Of a stretch of 64,000 bases of DNA, positions 53,117 through 61,586 are shown in pieces. Position numbers and translations under genes: made by a program. The DNA is from Empedobacter stercoris (GTDB taxonomy: Bacteria; Bacteroidota; Bacteroidia; Flavobacteriales; Weeksellaceae). The first letter of the stretch is position 1. Every line of letters begins with the position of its first letter. Below the pieces are notes generated by a model, which worked only from the letters and a program-made list of their open reading frames with translations, ran no database searches and was not told where the DNA came from. Location: NCBI RefSeq assembly GCF_025244765.1, contig NZ_CP104209.1:1-64000 (forward strand). Reading direction: 5' to 3'.

Positions 53117-53141
53117 TAGAGCTTAAATTTATCGCATAAAA

Positions 53142-53170
53142 AAATAGCCTTACAATTTGTAAGGCTATTT
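53142..53170 (+). terminator. Intrinsic terminator between convergent genes
   Basis: AAATAGCCTTACAA and TTGTAAGGCTATTT form a perfect 14-bp stem between the synthetase and the minus-strand membrane cluster. Confidence 0.85.
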
Positions 53171-53187
53171 ATATTTAAAATATTTTA

Positions 53188-53511
53188 TTAGAGTTTTTCG
53201 TCTAAATATTCCTGAATTTTAGTTGTAATTATAGGTACAGCTATCATAATTAATCCCGAAATGACAATTTTTGTAATCCCTTTCATTGGGTATTTATTTG
53301 ATGCTTTATCTCCAACCCAATTTAATGCGTTTTCAACTTTAGAAGACGTAAAATGACTATCAGTTTTTATATTCGATATAAGACCCACAGCCTTATTCAC
53401 AATAGAATTATCGTGCTTGTTTTCAGAAGCCTTCATTTCAATACGAAGCTTTCTTTTGGCAAGTCGTAAATCTTCTAAATTTTTAATTACTGGTTTTTCT
53501 TTATTCGTCAT
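53188..53511 (-). CDS. Hypothetical protein with C-terminal membrane segment
   Basis: From the ATG at 53511 the protein has 107 residues (an in-frame start at 53565 lies inside the upstream gene and would give a basic extension). It begins MTNKEKPVIKNLEDLRLAKRKL, a charged helix, and ends with one hydrophobic segment (VISGLIMIAVPIITTKI) and a short tail. The start overlaps the stop of the holin-like gene by 11 bp, so it is the last gene of the YtxH/holin-like cluster. It is likely a small membrane partner with no assigned role. Confidence 0.7.
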   Translation of the reverse strand: MTNKEKPVIKNLEDLRLAKRKLRIEMKASENKHDNSIVNKAVGLISNIKTDSHFTSSKVENALNWVGDKASNKYPMKGITKIVISGLIMIAVPIITTKIQEYLDEKL

Positions 53512-53848
53512 CTTCGTCGTCGTCATCTTGGTTAGACATAGCTTCCATAGCATTCTCAATCGCAATGTTTGTTAAGAATAATTTTAATTTCTTTCTAAAC
53601 AAAAGGCATAGTACCATTACTACAAAATAAATTCCAGTAACAGTTAAGAAACCTAATCCTGTATCATCAAAATAACTGCCTAAAATAAATCCTAATGCTA
53701 AACTACCTAACAACAATAAGAACAGCGCAAAAACGGCAATAATCAGTACGTAAATCCCGCTTGCTAACATGTTACTGACAGAATCTATCAAGTCATATTT
53801 AGTTAACGTGATTCTATTATTGATATAGGTTTTTAGATCATTAAACAT
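53501..53848 (-). CDS. Phage-holin-like membrane protein (Holin-X/DUF1469-like)
   Basis: The 115-residue protein has two membrane hairpins (about 28-55 and 62-85, IYVLIIAVFALFLLLLGSLALGFIL and TVTGIYFVVMVLCLLF) and a very acidic tail (NQDDDDEDDE). It resembles the phage-holin-3-6/Holin-X family found with YtxH proteins in Bacteroidetes chromosomes. It is not phage: no phage genes are nearby. It lies between YtxH and the small membrane gene on the same strand and probably acts in envelope stress. Confidence 0.82.
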   Translation of the reverse strand: MFNDLKTYINNRITLTKYDLIDSVSNMLASGIYVLIIAVFALFLLLLGSLALGFILGSYFDDTGLGFLTVTGIYFVVMVLCLLFRKKLKLFLTNIAIENAMEAMSNQDDDDEDDE

Positions 53849-53910
53849 AAAAATTGTTTTAGTTTAGACAAATTTAATTATAATTTTTAAGGATTATTGA
53901 CTAAACTGAA

Positions 53911-54270
53911 TTAAACTCCTACGTTTTCTTGAAATTCGTCTTTTAAATCTTCTTTAGCTTGATTAGTTTTAGTTTTCAAATCTTTTCCAGCTTCTTTGGC
54001 TTTCGCAACAAATTCGTCTTTTTGATCTGCTAATTTAGATTTAATTTCTTCTAATTTAGCTTCTAATTCTTTTTTTGTTTGCTTTGCTTTATCAGAAAAA
54101 TCATTTGCGTATTTATCTAACTCTTTTTTGTATTTGTCAGCTTCTTTTTTTAATTTTTTGCGCGTGTCTTTCCCTGATTCTGGCGCGTACAATAAACCTA
54201 CTACTGCTCCGATTGCTGTTCCAATTGCTAAACCTGCTAATAATTTAGTTGCATTATTTAATTTACTCAT
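53911..54270 (-). CDS. YtxH-domain protein
   Basis: The 119-residue protein has an N-terminal membrane segment rich in glycine and alanine (LLAGLAIGTAIGAVVGLLYAPESG, about 8-31) followed by a long, highly charged helix of lysine and glutamate (about 35-115). This is the YtxH-type small stress protein layout. It is the first gene of a three-gene minus-strand cluster, 62 bp upstream of the holin-like gene, and divergent from the aminotransferase. The role is inferred from family only. Confidence 0.88.
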   Translation of the reverse strand: MSKLNNATKLLAGLAIGTAIGAVVGLLYAPESGKDTRKKLKKEADKYKKELDKYANDFSDKAKQTKKELEAKLEEIKSKLADQKDEFVAKAKEAGKDLKTKTNQAKEDLKDEFQENVGV

Positions 54271-54370
54271 AATAAAGTTTTTTTTGAGATTAAACGTTTT
54301 TTATATTTACACTTTAAAATTACAAAAACAATACCAAAGAATTCAATTCAAATTTAAAAAATTACAATAA

Positions 54371-55573
54371 ATGTTAATATTATCTGAAAAATCACAAAAT
54401 ATGCCAGCTTCTCCTATTAGAAAGTTGGTTCCATACGCAGATGCAGCTAAAAAGAGAGGTACAAAAGTATATCATCTGAACATTGGTCAACCTGATATAG
54501 AATCGCCAAAAGCTGTTTTAGAAGGATTGAAAAAATTTCCATCTAACATTATTTCTTACACGCATTCAGAAGGGACGTTAGAATATCGTCAAGCGTTGGC
54601 AGACTATTTCACTAATCGTGGAATTGAATTAACTCCAGAGAATTTTATTGCTACGTTAGGAGGTTCAGAAGCTTTATTGTTTATTTTTGGGATTATCGCA
54701 AATCCGGGTGATGAAATCATTATTCCAGAACCTTTTTACGCAAATTACAATGGATTTACGTGTGAAAATGATGTAAATATTGTTCCTGTACCTTCAACAA
54801 TTGAGAATAATTTTGCTTTACCTTCTGTCGAAGAGTTTGCAAAAAAGATTACAGATAAAACGCGTGCAATTTTAATTTGTAATCCTGGAAATCCAACTGG
54901 TTATGTTTATTCGAAAGAAGAATTAAATCAATTGAAAGATTTAGTTTTAGAACATGATATTTATTTAATTGCAGATGAAGTGTATGCTGAATATTTATAT
55001 ACAGAAGAAGAATTTACATCTATTTTAAGTTTTCCAGAATTAAAAGATAATGCAATTGTAATTGATTCTGAATCGAAACGTTTTTCTTTATGTGGTGCTC
55101 GTTCTGGAGCGTTAATTACACGAAACGAAAAGTTCTTAAAAGCAGCTATGTTGTATGCACAAGCGCGTTTGAGTCCAGTTGAGATTTCTCAATACATTGC
55201 AACATTAGCGCATAAAAATGTAGGATCCTATTTCGAAGATTGTCGTACAGAATATTTAAAACGTCGCAATACATTAATAGAAGGTTTAAAACAGATTCCA
55301 GGGGTGGTTTGTCCAAATCCAAAAGGGGCTTTCTATTGTATGATTCAATTACCAGTTGATAATGCGGAAAAATTTGCAATTTGGTTGTTAGAGTCATTTT
55401 CGTCAAATGGGGAAACTGTCATGTTGGCACCAGGAGCGGGATTTTACTCAACTCCAAATTCAGGAATACAAGAAGTTCGTTTGGCATATGTGCTAAAAGA
55501 AGAAGATTTAGTACGTTCTGTAGAATTACTAAAAGAAGCTTTAGAACAATATCCAGGAACAATTAGATCATAA
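54371..55573 (+). CDS. PLP-dependent aminotransferase, class I fold
   Basis: This 400-residue fold-type I aminotransferase is of the aspartate-aminotransferase kind. The PLP site is visible: LGGSEALLF for the phosphate loop, LICNPGNPTGYV, IADEVYAEYLY with the Asp, and the Schiff-base Lys in IDSESKRFSLCGARSGAL. Substrate specificity cannot be read. It is followed by murB after 13 bp, so both are probably in one transcript. The start at 54371 lies in the divergent gap with ytxH. Confidence 0.93.
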   Translation: MLILSEKSQNMPASPIRKLVPYADAAKKRGTKVYHLNIGQPDIESPKAVLEGLKKFPSNIISYTHSEGTLEYRQALADYFTNRGIELTPENFIATLGGSEALLFIFGIIANPGDEIIIPEPFYANYNGFTCENDVNIVPVPSTIENNFALPSVEEFAKKITDKTRAILICNPGNPTGYVYSKEELNQLKDLVLEHDIYLIADEVYAEYLYTEEEFTSILSFPELKDNAIVIDSESKRFSLCGARSGALITRNEKFLKAAMLYAQARLSPVEISQYIATLAHKNVGSYFEDCRTEYLKRRNTLIEGLKQIPGVVCPNPKGAFYCMIQLPVDNAEKFAIWLLESFSSNGETVMLAPGAGFYSTPNSGIQEVRLAYVLKEEDLVRSVELLKEALEQYPGTIRS

Positions 55574-55586
55574 GAAATATACGAAG

Positions 55587-56606
55587 ATGGAAATCATCGA
55601 AAATTATTCATTAAAATTATATAACACATTCGGAATAGAAGCAAAAGCAAAATATTTTGCAGATGTCGCAACTATTCAAGATTTACGAAAAGTATTGGTT
55701 TTTCGTCGTCAAAAAAATCTTCCCATTTTATTTATTGGAGGAGGAAGTAATATGCTTTTTGTAGACGATTTTCCAGGAATTGTGTTAAAATTAAATTTGA
55801 AAGGAATCGAAATTATCAATGAAGAGGATGATTTTGTGTACATAAAAGCGCAAGGAAGCGAAAATTGGCACAATTTTGTTCAATGGACGTTGGAAAATGA
55901 TTTCGGAGGATTAGAAAATCTTTCTTTAATTCCAGGAAATGTTGGAACAGCACCGATGCAAAACATTGGAGCCTATGGCGTTGAAGTGAAAGATTATATT
56001 GAAGAAGTTCAAACATTAGAATTAGAAACAGGCGACGAGCGTACTTTTACAAATGAAGAGTGTCAGTTTGGTTACCGTGAATCTATTTTTAAGAATGAAT
56101 TAAGAGGTCAATATGTTTTGGTAGCAGTTACATTTAAGTTATCAAAGAGAAATCATCAATTGCATATCGATTATGGGGCAATAAAATCTGAATTGGAAAA
56201 GGAGCAAATTTTTGAGCCTTCAATTCAAGAAATTAGTGCAGCCGTGATCAAAATACGTCAAAGTAAATTACCAGATCCTTCGCAAATAGGAAACTCGGGA
56301 AGTTTCTTTAAAAATCCTGTTATTACGAACGAAGAATTTGTGGAGATTGAAAAACGTCATCCCGAAATTTCTCATTATAAAACTGATTCGGGTGTAAAAT
56401 TAGCTGCAGGTTGGTTAATTGAACATGCTGGTTGGAAAGGAAAGCGTTTTGGTGATGCTGGTGTTCACGATAAACAAGCATTGGTTTTGGTGAATTATGG
56501 TAATGCTACAGGACGTGAAATATATGATTTGTCTGAACAAATTATTGAAGATGTGAAGTCTAAGTACGGTGTCACATTAGTCAGAGAAGTTAATATTATT
56601 CAATAA
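55587..56606 (+). CDS. murB: UDP-N-acetylenolpyruvoylglucosamine reductase
   Basis: MurB reduces UDP-GlcNAc-enolpyruvate to UDP-MurNAc in peptidoglycan synthesis, using FAD and NADPH. The 339 residues contain the FAD-binding IGGGSNMLF, PGNVGTAPMQNIGAYG, the active-site FGYRESIFK and the catalytic Ser in GNSGSFFKNP. It follows the aminotransferase by 13 bp. An IS-end-like hairpin with a T run serves as its terminator. Confidence 0.97.
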   Translation: MEIIENYSLKLYNTFGIEAKAKYFADVATIQDLRKVLVFRRQKNLPILFIGGGSNMLFVDDFPGIVLKLNLKGIEIINEEDDFVYIKAQGSENWHNFVQWTLENDFGGLENLSLIPGNVGTAPMQNIGAYGVEVKDYIEEVQTLELETGDERTFTNEECQFGYRESIFKNELRGQYVLVAVTFKLSKRNHQLHIDYGAIKSELEKEQIFEPSIQEISAAVIKIRQSKLPDPSQIGNSGSFFKNPVITNEEFVEIEKRHPEISHYKTDSGVKLAAGWLIEHAGWKGKRFGDAGVHDKQALVLVNYGNATGREIYDLSEQIIEDVKSKYGVTLVREVNIIQ

Positions 56607-56631
56607 TTAAAAATCCTACTTTTATTTATAC

Positions 56632-56668
56632 AATGCCCATAAAGTATCTAACTTTTTGGGCATTTTTT
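56632..56668 (+). terminator. Terminator of murB resembling the IS left end
   Basis: AATGCCCA (56632-56639) pairs with TGGGCATT (56657-56664), followed by a T run to about 56668. The loop contains GTATCTAACTTTTTGGGCA, close to GTGTCTAACTTTTTGGGGGCA, the reverse complement of the IS150-group left end. It may be a diverged IS-end relic now acting as terminator, or chance similarity. Confidence 0.6.
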
Positions 56669-57872
56669 ATAAAGAATTTCGACTATCAATACCTAATGTT
56701 GTGTAAATTACTTTTAAATGGTACTTAACTGTATTTTCAGAAATATATAATTGAGTAGCAATCTCTTTGTTGGTTAATCCTTTTCTTACAAAATCAATGA
56801 TTTCTAACTGTCTTTCAGACAGATTGTAGTCCGAAAAAGTGACTATTTTCTCGTTTTTTGATTTATTATCAATTAAATCTGAGAGTTCTTTGCGCATTCT
56901 TTCGTTCTCATTTTCAACTAATATTCTTTTTTCTTTATTAATTTTATTGTATTTGAAAAGAACTAAAAGTAAAATAGCTAAAATGGTAGAAATTATACCT
57001 AAAAAAAATTTGATATTTTTTTGATTTCGAACCTCTAAATTATTTCGTTTATTGATAATTTCTTTCTCTAAACTTTGTAATTTTCCACTTTGATTTATTG
57101 CGTCGTAATCGGTTGCAAGATCATTTACAATTAATCGCGTTTTGTAAGCTTTTTCCCAATCTTCATTTTGTGCATAATGCCAAGTAAGAGATTCGTACAT
57201 ATTCAGAATATATAATTTTGTATTGAATTTTTTAGCATAATACAGTCCGTTTTCAAAAGCCTTTATCGCTTTTTGATCTTCATTGGTTTCGGTGTAAAGA
57301 TGCAATAGTTTTCGATATATATTTGGTAAATGTTTGGGTGATTCTTTTTTTAATACATCTACAGCTTCATTATATTCTTTTTCAGCTTGTTGATAATCCT
57401 TATTAAGGATATTGATTGTGCCTAAAACAGAAATATAAAAAGCATACGTTTCTGGATCTAAAAAATGAAGATTATTCTTTTCTACTTTTTTAAGCAATTC
57501 ATTTACATTATCATATTTAAGGTAATCAAACTGAATGAAAATTCGCTCAATTAAAATTTTTGTTTCAACTTCTTTTTTATGGTTAGGATCCTTTAATCCA
57601 TATTTTTCAGCAATATTTAGATTTTCTTCAGCTTCTGGATAATTCAATAAAGTTTTATAGGTAATATATTTTAATAAATACAAATTGTATAAATCATAAT
57701 TACTAACTCTCTTAGAGTAGATAAGACTATCTAATTTGAAAATAGATTTATTATAAGCACCAATTTGGTTGAAATTACTAATCTCTTTCTTTAGAATTTC
57801 GGAATTAATTGTGTTTCCAAACCCTACTTGAGTATAAAAAGAAAAGAATAATAATAAGAGAAATTTTTTCAA
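56667..57872 (-). CDS. Membrane TPR protein with C-terminal LuxR helix-turn-helix
   Basis: The 401-residue protein has a signal peptide (MKKFLLLLFFSFYTQVGFG), TPR-like repeats (about 40-270, for example PEAEENLNIAEKYGL and AEKEYNEAVDVL), a membrane segment (about 285-305, FFLGIISTILAILLLVLFKY), a coiled stretch, and a C-terminal LuxR-type helix-turn-helix (LSERQLEIIDFVRKGLTNKEIATQLYISENTVKYHL). It thus spans the inner membrane with a periplasmic TPR sensor and a cytoplasmic DNA-binding domain, a common Flavobacteriia design. Divergent secreted genes and repeated ACTACCC sites in the intergenic region suggest local control. Confidence 0.9.
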   Translation of the reverse strand: MKKFLLLLFFSFYTQVGFGNTINSEILKKEISNFNQIGAYNKSIFKLDSLIYSKRVSNYDLYNLYLLKYITYKTLLNYPEAEENLNIAEKYGLKDPNHKKEVETKILIERIFIQFDYLKYDNVNELLKKVEKNNLHFLDPETYAFYISVLGTINILNKDYQQAEKEYNEAVDVLKKESPKHLPNIYRKLLHLYTETNEDQKAIKAFENGLYYAKKFNTKLYILNMYESLTWHYAQNEDWEKAYKTRLIVNDLATDYDAINQSGKLQSLEKEIINKRNNLEVRNQKNIKFFLGIISTILAILLLVLFKYNKINKEKRILVENENERMRKELSDLIDNKSKNEKIVTFSDYNLSERQLEIIDFVRKGLTNKEIATQLYISENTVKYHLKVIYTTLGIDSRNSL

Positions 57873-57911
57873 GATTTAGATCATTTAGTTGATTATATGC
57901 GTTCTACATAG

Positions 57912-57943
57912 ACTACCCGTAGGTAGTTTAATATAAACTACCC
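57912..57943. promoter_or_regulatory. ACTACCC repeats and hairpins in a divergent gap
   Basis: ACTACCC occurs at 57912-57918 and again at 57937-57943. GGTAGTTT (57922-57929) pairs with AAACTACC (57935-57942), and CTACC with GGTAG around CGTA. The block lies between the LuxR-tailed regulator and the divergent secreted genes, so it is a candidate operator. Confidence 0.5.
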
Positions 57944-58047
57944 ATTAACTATGCTTGCAAAAGTAGGAATTTATTTTATGATTTTTAAAATTTGTGAAGA
58001 TTTATAACAAATGTAAGTCGTAATAAATTAGATAATTAAATAGAAAT

Positions 58048-58575
58048 ATGAAAAATATTTTAACTCTTTTATTAGTCATGTTGTCTAATGTGATTTTTGC
58101 TCAAAATTTAGATTACAAAACGTTAAAACAATTTATCGGTAATCGAGTAACCGAATTAGAAGATTATTATCAAATAAAGTCCAGTTCTATAGATGATAAT
58201 TTTGGTAATCAAAAAGTACACTACAATTCTATCACGATAGATCCATATACTATAAGTATGGAGGTGGAAACTGAAGGTAAGAACATTAAACGAATTGTTG
58301 TTGTGAATTCTGAAAATAGAACTAATTTTTTTCAAAATATCGCACAAGAAATAGAACAAACAACTCCAACAAAGAAAAACTATAAAACAGTTTATATTTC
58401 TTTAGTTAAAAATTCTACAAAAAAGAAAATCTATCAAGAGTCTATAAGTCATTTGATTGATTTAATGAAAAAACAAACAACAAATCTAAAAGAGAATCAT
58501 GGTCTTTTAGAATCAAGTACTTTAAATACTACTATATCTATCGATGACACTGCAAGTGTTTTAATTGTAAACTAA
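58048..58575 (+). CDS. Exported hypothetical protein
   Basis: The 175-residue protein has a signal peptide (MKNILTLLLVMLSNVIFAQ) and a mature part with charged helices and strands (LDYKTLKQFIGNRVTELEDYYQIK, IKRIVVVNSENRTNFFQNIAQEI). I recognise no domain. It is divergent from the LuxR-tailed regulator and 34 bp before another secreted gene, with which it probably forms an operon. It may be a target of the regulator, which is inference from position. Confidence 0.7.
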   Translation: MKNILTLLLVMLSNVIFAQNLDYKTLKQFIGNRVTELEDYYQIKSSSIDDNFGNQKVHYNSITIDPYTISMEVETEGKNIKRIVVVNSENRTNFFQNIAQEIEQTTPTKKNYKTVYISLVKNSTKKKIYQESISHLIDLMKKQTTNLKENHGLLESSTLNTTISIDDTASVLIVN

Positions 58576-58609
58576 ATAAATACATTATATACAAATTAAA
58601 AAATTAACT

Positions 58610-59107
58610 ATGAAAAACATTTTTATTTTAGGATTAGGTTTTATGGCTTCTGTGGCTTTTGGACAAGTTGATAAAATTTATAAACATTCAGGAGAAATTA
58701 TAGAAGGTCAAATAAAGCGTGTAGGAGAATTTACTGTAGAATTTACTTATGATGGAGAAGATGCAATACAATCATTAAGTAAATATTCTGTAAACAAGGT
58801 TTTCTACGGAAAAAGCACTCGTATCGAAGATGTTTCAGAAAAGATAGAAATTACCGATGACAAAGATTGGCCGAAAGTTATTATTTTAGAAGATAAATCT
58901 TTAGTTGCTGGATTAAAAAAAGGGGATGATTTGAAATCAAAAACAGGTTGGGTAAACTTTAGATCTGGAAATGGAAAAGATGAGCGTGCTGAGAAAGTTT
59001 TAAAACAACAAGCTGCGGAGGTGAGATGCCCATTTATTCTTTTATTATCTGATAAAATGGCAGGTAAATCGGCTAAAAAAACTGGAAGTTGCTATAAATA
59101 CCAATAA
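58610..59107 (+). CDS. Exported hypothetical protein
   Basis: This 165-residue protein has a signal peptide (MKNIFILGLGFMASVAFGQ) and a mature part starting with a strand-rich block (DKIYKHSGEIIEGQIKRVGEFTVEF), typical of small secreted Flavobacteriia proteins. Two cysteines near the C terminus (VRCPFILLL and GSCYKYQ) could form a disulfide in the periplasm. It follows the previous gene by 34 bp and ends before a strong terminator. No function is known to me. Confidence 0.7.
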   Translation: MKNIFILGLGFMASVAFGQVDKIYKHSGEIIEGQIKRVGEFTVEFTYDGEDAIQSLSKYSVNKVFYGKSTRIEDVSEKIEITDDKDWPKVIILEDKSLVAGLKKGDDLKSKTGWVNFRSGNGKDERAEKVLKQQAAEVRCPFILLLSDKMAGKSAKKTGSCYKYQ

Positions 59108-59149
59108 AACGGATTAACAACTAACTAACTACGTAATGTATTTTTGACC

Positions 59150-59183
59150 AATAAGTCGTGAATTGATTTCACGACTTATTTAT
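59150..59183 (+). terminator. Intrinsic terminator after secreted gene pair
   Basis: AATAAGTCGTGAA, loop TTGAT, TTCACGACTTATT is a perfect 13-bp stem. Confidence 0.8.
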
Positions 59184-59189
59184 TGTAAA

Positions 59190-59327
59190 ATGAAGAGAAT
59201 AGTGCTGACAAAAAAACGAAAAAGAACAACAAAATTTGGTTCGAAAAAAATAAATTATTTGGATATTTTAATTGTAGTTGCAATTAGTATTGTGACCATT
59301 TTAATTATCATAGATTTTTTAAATTAA
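59190..59327 (+). CDS. Possible 45-residue basic membrane protein
   Basis: An ATG at 59190 opens a 45-codon frame: a strongly basic N terminus (MKRIVLTKKRKRTTKFGSKK) followed by one hydrophobic segment (YLDILIVVAISIVTILIIIDFLN). The shape is that of a small single-pass membrane protein, possibly a regulator or toxin-like peptide. It fits neatly between a terminator and the minus-strand acyltransferase. There is no ribosome binding site or promoter I can point to, so it could be a chance frame. Confidence 0.4.
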   Translation: MKRIVLTKKRKRTTKFGSKKINYLDILIVVAISIVTILIIIDFLN

Positions 59328-59343
59328 CAAAAAAACATCACTA

Positions 59344-60393
59344 CTACCTTACTTTTTCTTTAATCCATTTTGCAACAGGTTTCTCGAAATATTCAAAAGT
59401 CAAAGCGCTTAAAATTAAGGCAACGGCGAAATAAATTCCAATCTTCAGAAAATCGTTTATTGCAGGGAGATATTGGTTTCCATATTTTATCACAATCATG
59501 TGAATCATATAAAAAGCAAAACTAATTTCACCCAAATAAACCAGTGTTTTATGTTGTAATAGTTTAGAAAAGAATCCGCGTTGTAAAGCAAAAATTAAAA
59601 CAATTCCAACCATCGGAATCCAATAATAAATTCCGTAACGAAACGCTCTTGCAACATCATTATGGAAGTAAAAAAAGATGGATAAAACGATAATTGCAGC
59701 CAATTCGATTAAAGTTCCTTTCGAGAAATTAATAGGTGATTTTTTTATTTTTTTATAGATCTGACAGGTAATAATTCCTAAAATAAAATCTAAACTACGA
59801 ACCAAAGGATTGATGTAGAAAATAGCTTTTTCCATTTTCATATCTGTTCTAAAATAGGGTTCTGCAAAGATAATAATCGGAATTGCTAACAATAAAATGT
59901 ATTTCAGTTTCGGGAATTTATACAGCCAAATGACATAAAATGGAAACATGAAATAAAAGAATAATTCAGTCGAAATACTCCACGAAACATTGTTGATAGA
60001 AAAGTAAAAATCTTTTATCGGAATGTATGATTGTAACAAAAATAGATTTGCTCCAGCAATATCCCAATGAAAAGTACCTTGCCAAACATTTAGTATAACA
60101 AAAGGTAACATGACGCAAAATGTAAGCACATGCAATGGATAAATTCGAGCAATTCGGGCAATGTAAAATTTCTTTTTATTGAAGTTAGGATTTTCGATGA
60201 TTTTATTTTCGTAATTAAGTGCTAAAACGAAACCACTTAGGATAAAGAAAAAACCAACCCCTAAATACCCTTCGAAAAAGACATTATTTTTTAGAAAGTT
60301 ATACCACGCTAAATCTGTTTTAACAAACGTTAAATGACTCAAAAAAACAGCAAAAGCAAAGAAAAAACGTAAAGAAGTTAAACTGTTTAACAT
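59344..60393 (-). CDS. Acyltransferase family 3 membrane protein (OafA/YrhL type)
   Basis: The 349-residue integral membrane protein has about ten hydrophobic segments. The N-terminal motif LTSLRFFFAFAVFLSHL carries the catalytic His of acyltransferase-3, and GVGFFFILSGFVLALNYENK is the second conserved block. Such enzymes add acetyl or other acyl groups to surface sugars. The start codon overlaps the stop of the upstream yigZ-like gene by one base (TAATG), so the two are coupled. The acceptor is unknown. Confidence 0.88.
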   Translation of the reverse strand: MLNSLTSLRFFFAFAVFLSHLTFVKTDLAWYNFLKNNVFFEGYLGVGFFFILSGFVLALNYENKIIENPNFNKKKFYIARIARIYPLHVLTFCVMLPFVILNVWQGTFHWDIAGANLFLLQSYIPIKDFYFSINNVSWSISTELFFYFMFPFYVIWLYKFPKLKYILLLAIPIIIFAEPYFRTDMKMEKAIFYINPLVRSLDFILGIITCQIYKKIKKSPINFSKGTLIELAAIIVLSIFFYFHNDVARAFRYGIYYWIPMVGIVLIFALQRGFFSKLLQHKTLVYLGEISFAFYMIHMIVIKYGNQYLPAINDFLKIGIYFAVALILSALTFEYFEKPVAKWIKEKVR

Positions 60394-60998
60394 TAGTCAA
60401 TAATTTTGATTTCCATTTGATAATATTCTTTAAACATCTGAATAAATTCGTCTATTTTACTTTCTCTCACCGAAATGGTAAACATGCATTTATCCGAAAA
60501 ATGTTTGTCTTTTATTTCGCCCGAAATTCGCTCTACATTGCGTTCAACAATTCCTTGTTGATCATAATTAAAAACCATTTTAATACGTTTCGAAACAAAT
60601 TTTTCAACAATAGTGGCTTCTTCCAATACAACTTGAGCAGCATATTTATACGCTTTTACTAAGCCTGGAATTCCTAATTTTGTGCCACCAAAATAACGTA
60701 CAGAAACAATTAATATATTGGTAATTTCACTTGATAAAATTTGATTGTAAATTGGTAAACCAGCAGATCCACTTGGTTCTCCATCATCATTTGCGCGATG
60801 ATTTTTTTTGTCTATGCCCAAAATATAAGCGTAACAATGATGATTTGCATCAGGATGAATTTCACGTAATTGATCTAAATATATTTTGATCTCATCTTCA
60901 TTTTCAACTGGATACGCAAAGTTGATGAATTTGCTACCCAATTCCTTGAAAATTACATCCTCTACAGGTTTTTCGATTGTACGATAATTGTCTGTCAT
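60393..60998 (-). CDS. YigZ/IMPACT family protein
   Basis: The 201-residue protein belongs to the YigZ/UPF0029 family, with the signature DDGEPSGSAGLPIYNQI in the IMPACT N-terminal domain and a C-terminal domain with an EF-G-like fold. The biochemical role in bacteria is unsettled; the eukaryotic relative IMPACT modulates a translation kinase. It is translationally coupled to the acyltransferase, a pairing with no obvious logic. TATCTTTG on the minus strand at 61018-61025 is a candidate -7 element. Confidence 0.92.
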   Translation of the reverse strand: MTDNYRTIEKPVEDVIFKELGSKFINFAYPVENEDEIKIYLDQLREIHPDANHHCYAYILGIDKKNHRANDDGEPSGSAGLPIYNQILSSEITNILIVSVRYFGGTKLGIPGLVKAYKYAAQVVLEEATIVEKFVSKRIKMVFNYDQQGIVERNVERISGEIKDKHFSDKCMFTISVRESKIDEFIQMFKEYYQMEIKIID

Positions 60999-61017
60999 GT
61001 TCTATTGAAAAGTAGCA

Positions 61018-61025
61018 CAAAGATA
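61018..61025 (-). promoter_or_regulatory. Candidate -7 element of the yigZ-like gene
   Basis: On the minus strand this is TATCTTTG, a TAnnTTTG match 20 bp before the ATG at 60998. No TTG is seen at the -33 distance. Confidence 0.45.
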
Positions 61026-61089
61026 GTTTAAATCGTACTTTAAAGAAAAAAAGGTTTTATATTTATGAATGATGAAAAACGTTCTTTAA

Positions 61090-61559
61090 ATGAAAACATA
61101 TTTATTTTTAATCATATTAATATTTTCGAATATAGTTTTCTCTCAAAATATTTCAAAAAAGGAGTTCAAAAAAATCATTAATAATTCTATGAATGATTCA
61201 TATAACGATGAAATTATAACAGATAATAGAGATAGTATATTTTACAAAAGTGAAAATTTAAAGATTTATAATAATTCTTTAGCAAAAGCTAAATTTCAAT
61301 TTTGTCATACAATAGCATTTAGGTTTTTAAAAAAGAAAAGAGTAAGTTTAATTGATTGTCAAACTTGTAATGAACCAACATTTGCTATGTAACAAAAGAA
61401 CAAAATATATTCAATTATAAACTTGATGTTGCTGATGGAAAATTAATATTGAAGCTAAAAAATAAATTTTCTGAAATGAATTTTCAAATTGCGTTAAAAA
61501 ATAAAATTGAATTTGAGAATAATAAATTTGATGAAATAATTATTAAACGAAAATTTTAA
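61090..61559 (+). pseudogene. Exported hypothetical gene with frameshift
   Basis: The first part encodes a signal peptide (MKTYLFLIILIFSNIVFSQ) and about 80 residues to a TAA at 61390-61392 after ...NEPTFAM. One frame over, coding continues at once with VTKEQNIFNYKLDVADGKL and reaches a TAA at 61557-61559, giving about 156 residues in total. Loss of one G at GCTATG-GTAACA would explain the break. It is either a recent pseudogene or a sequencing error. Function unknown; it lies directly beside the second IS. Confidence 0.65.
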
Positions 61560-61575
61560 TAAATTCAAATAAAAA

Positions 61576-61583
61576 AAGAACCT
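61576..61583 (-). terminator. Distal arm of the ribD terminator split by IS copy 2
   Basis: AAGAACCT here pairs with AGGTTCTT at 63039-63046 across the IS. On the minus strand the T run lies immediately beyond this arm, so the original hairpin AAGAACCT...AGGTTCTT plus TTTTTTT was the terminator of ribD. Confidence 0.75.
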
Positions 61584-61586
61584 CAA

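Noticed and set aside
53501-54270. Phage remnant, suggested by the holin-like gene
   Set aside because: No other phage gene is nearby; the holin-like and YtxH genes form a known type of chromosomal membrane cluster.
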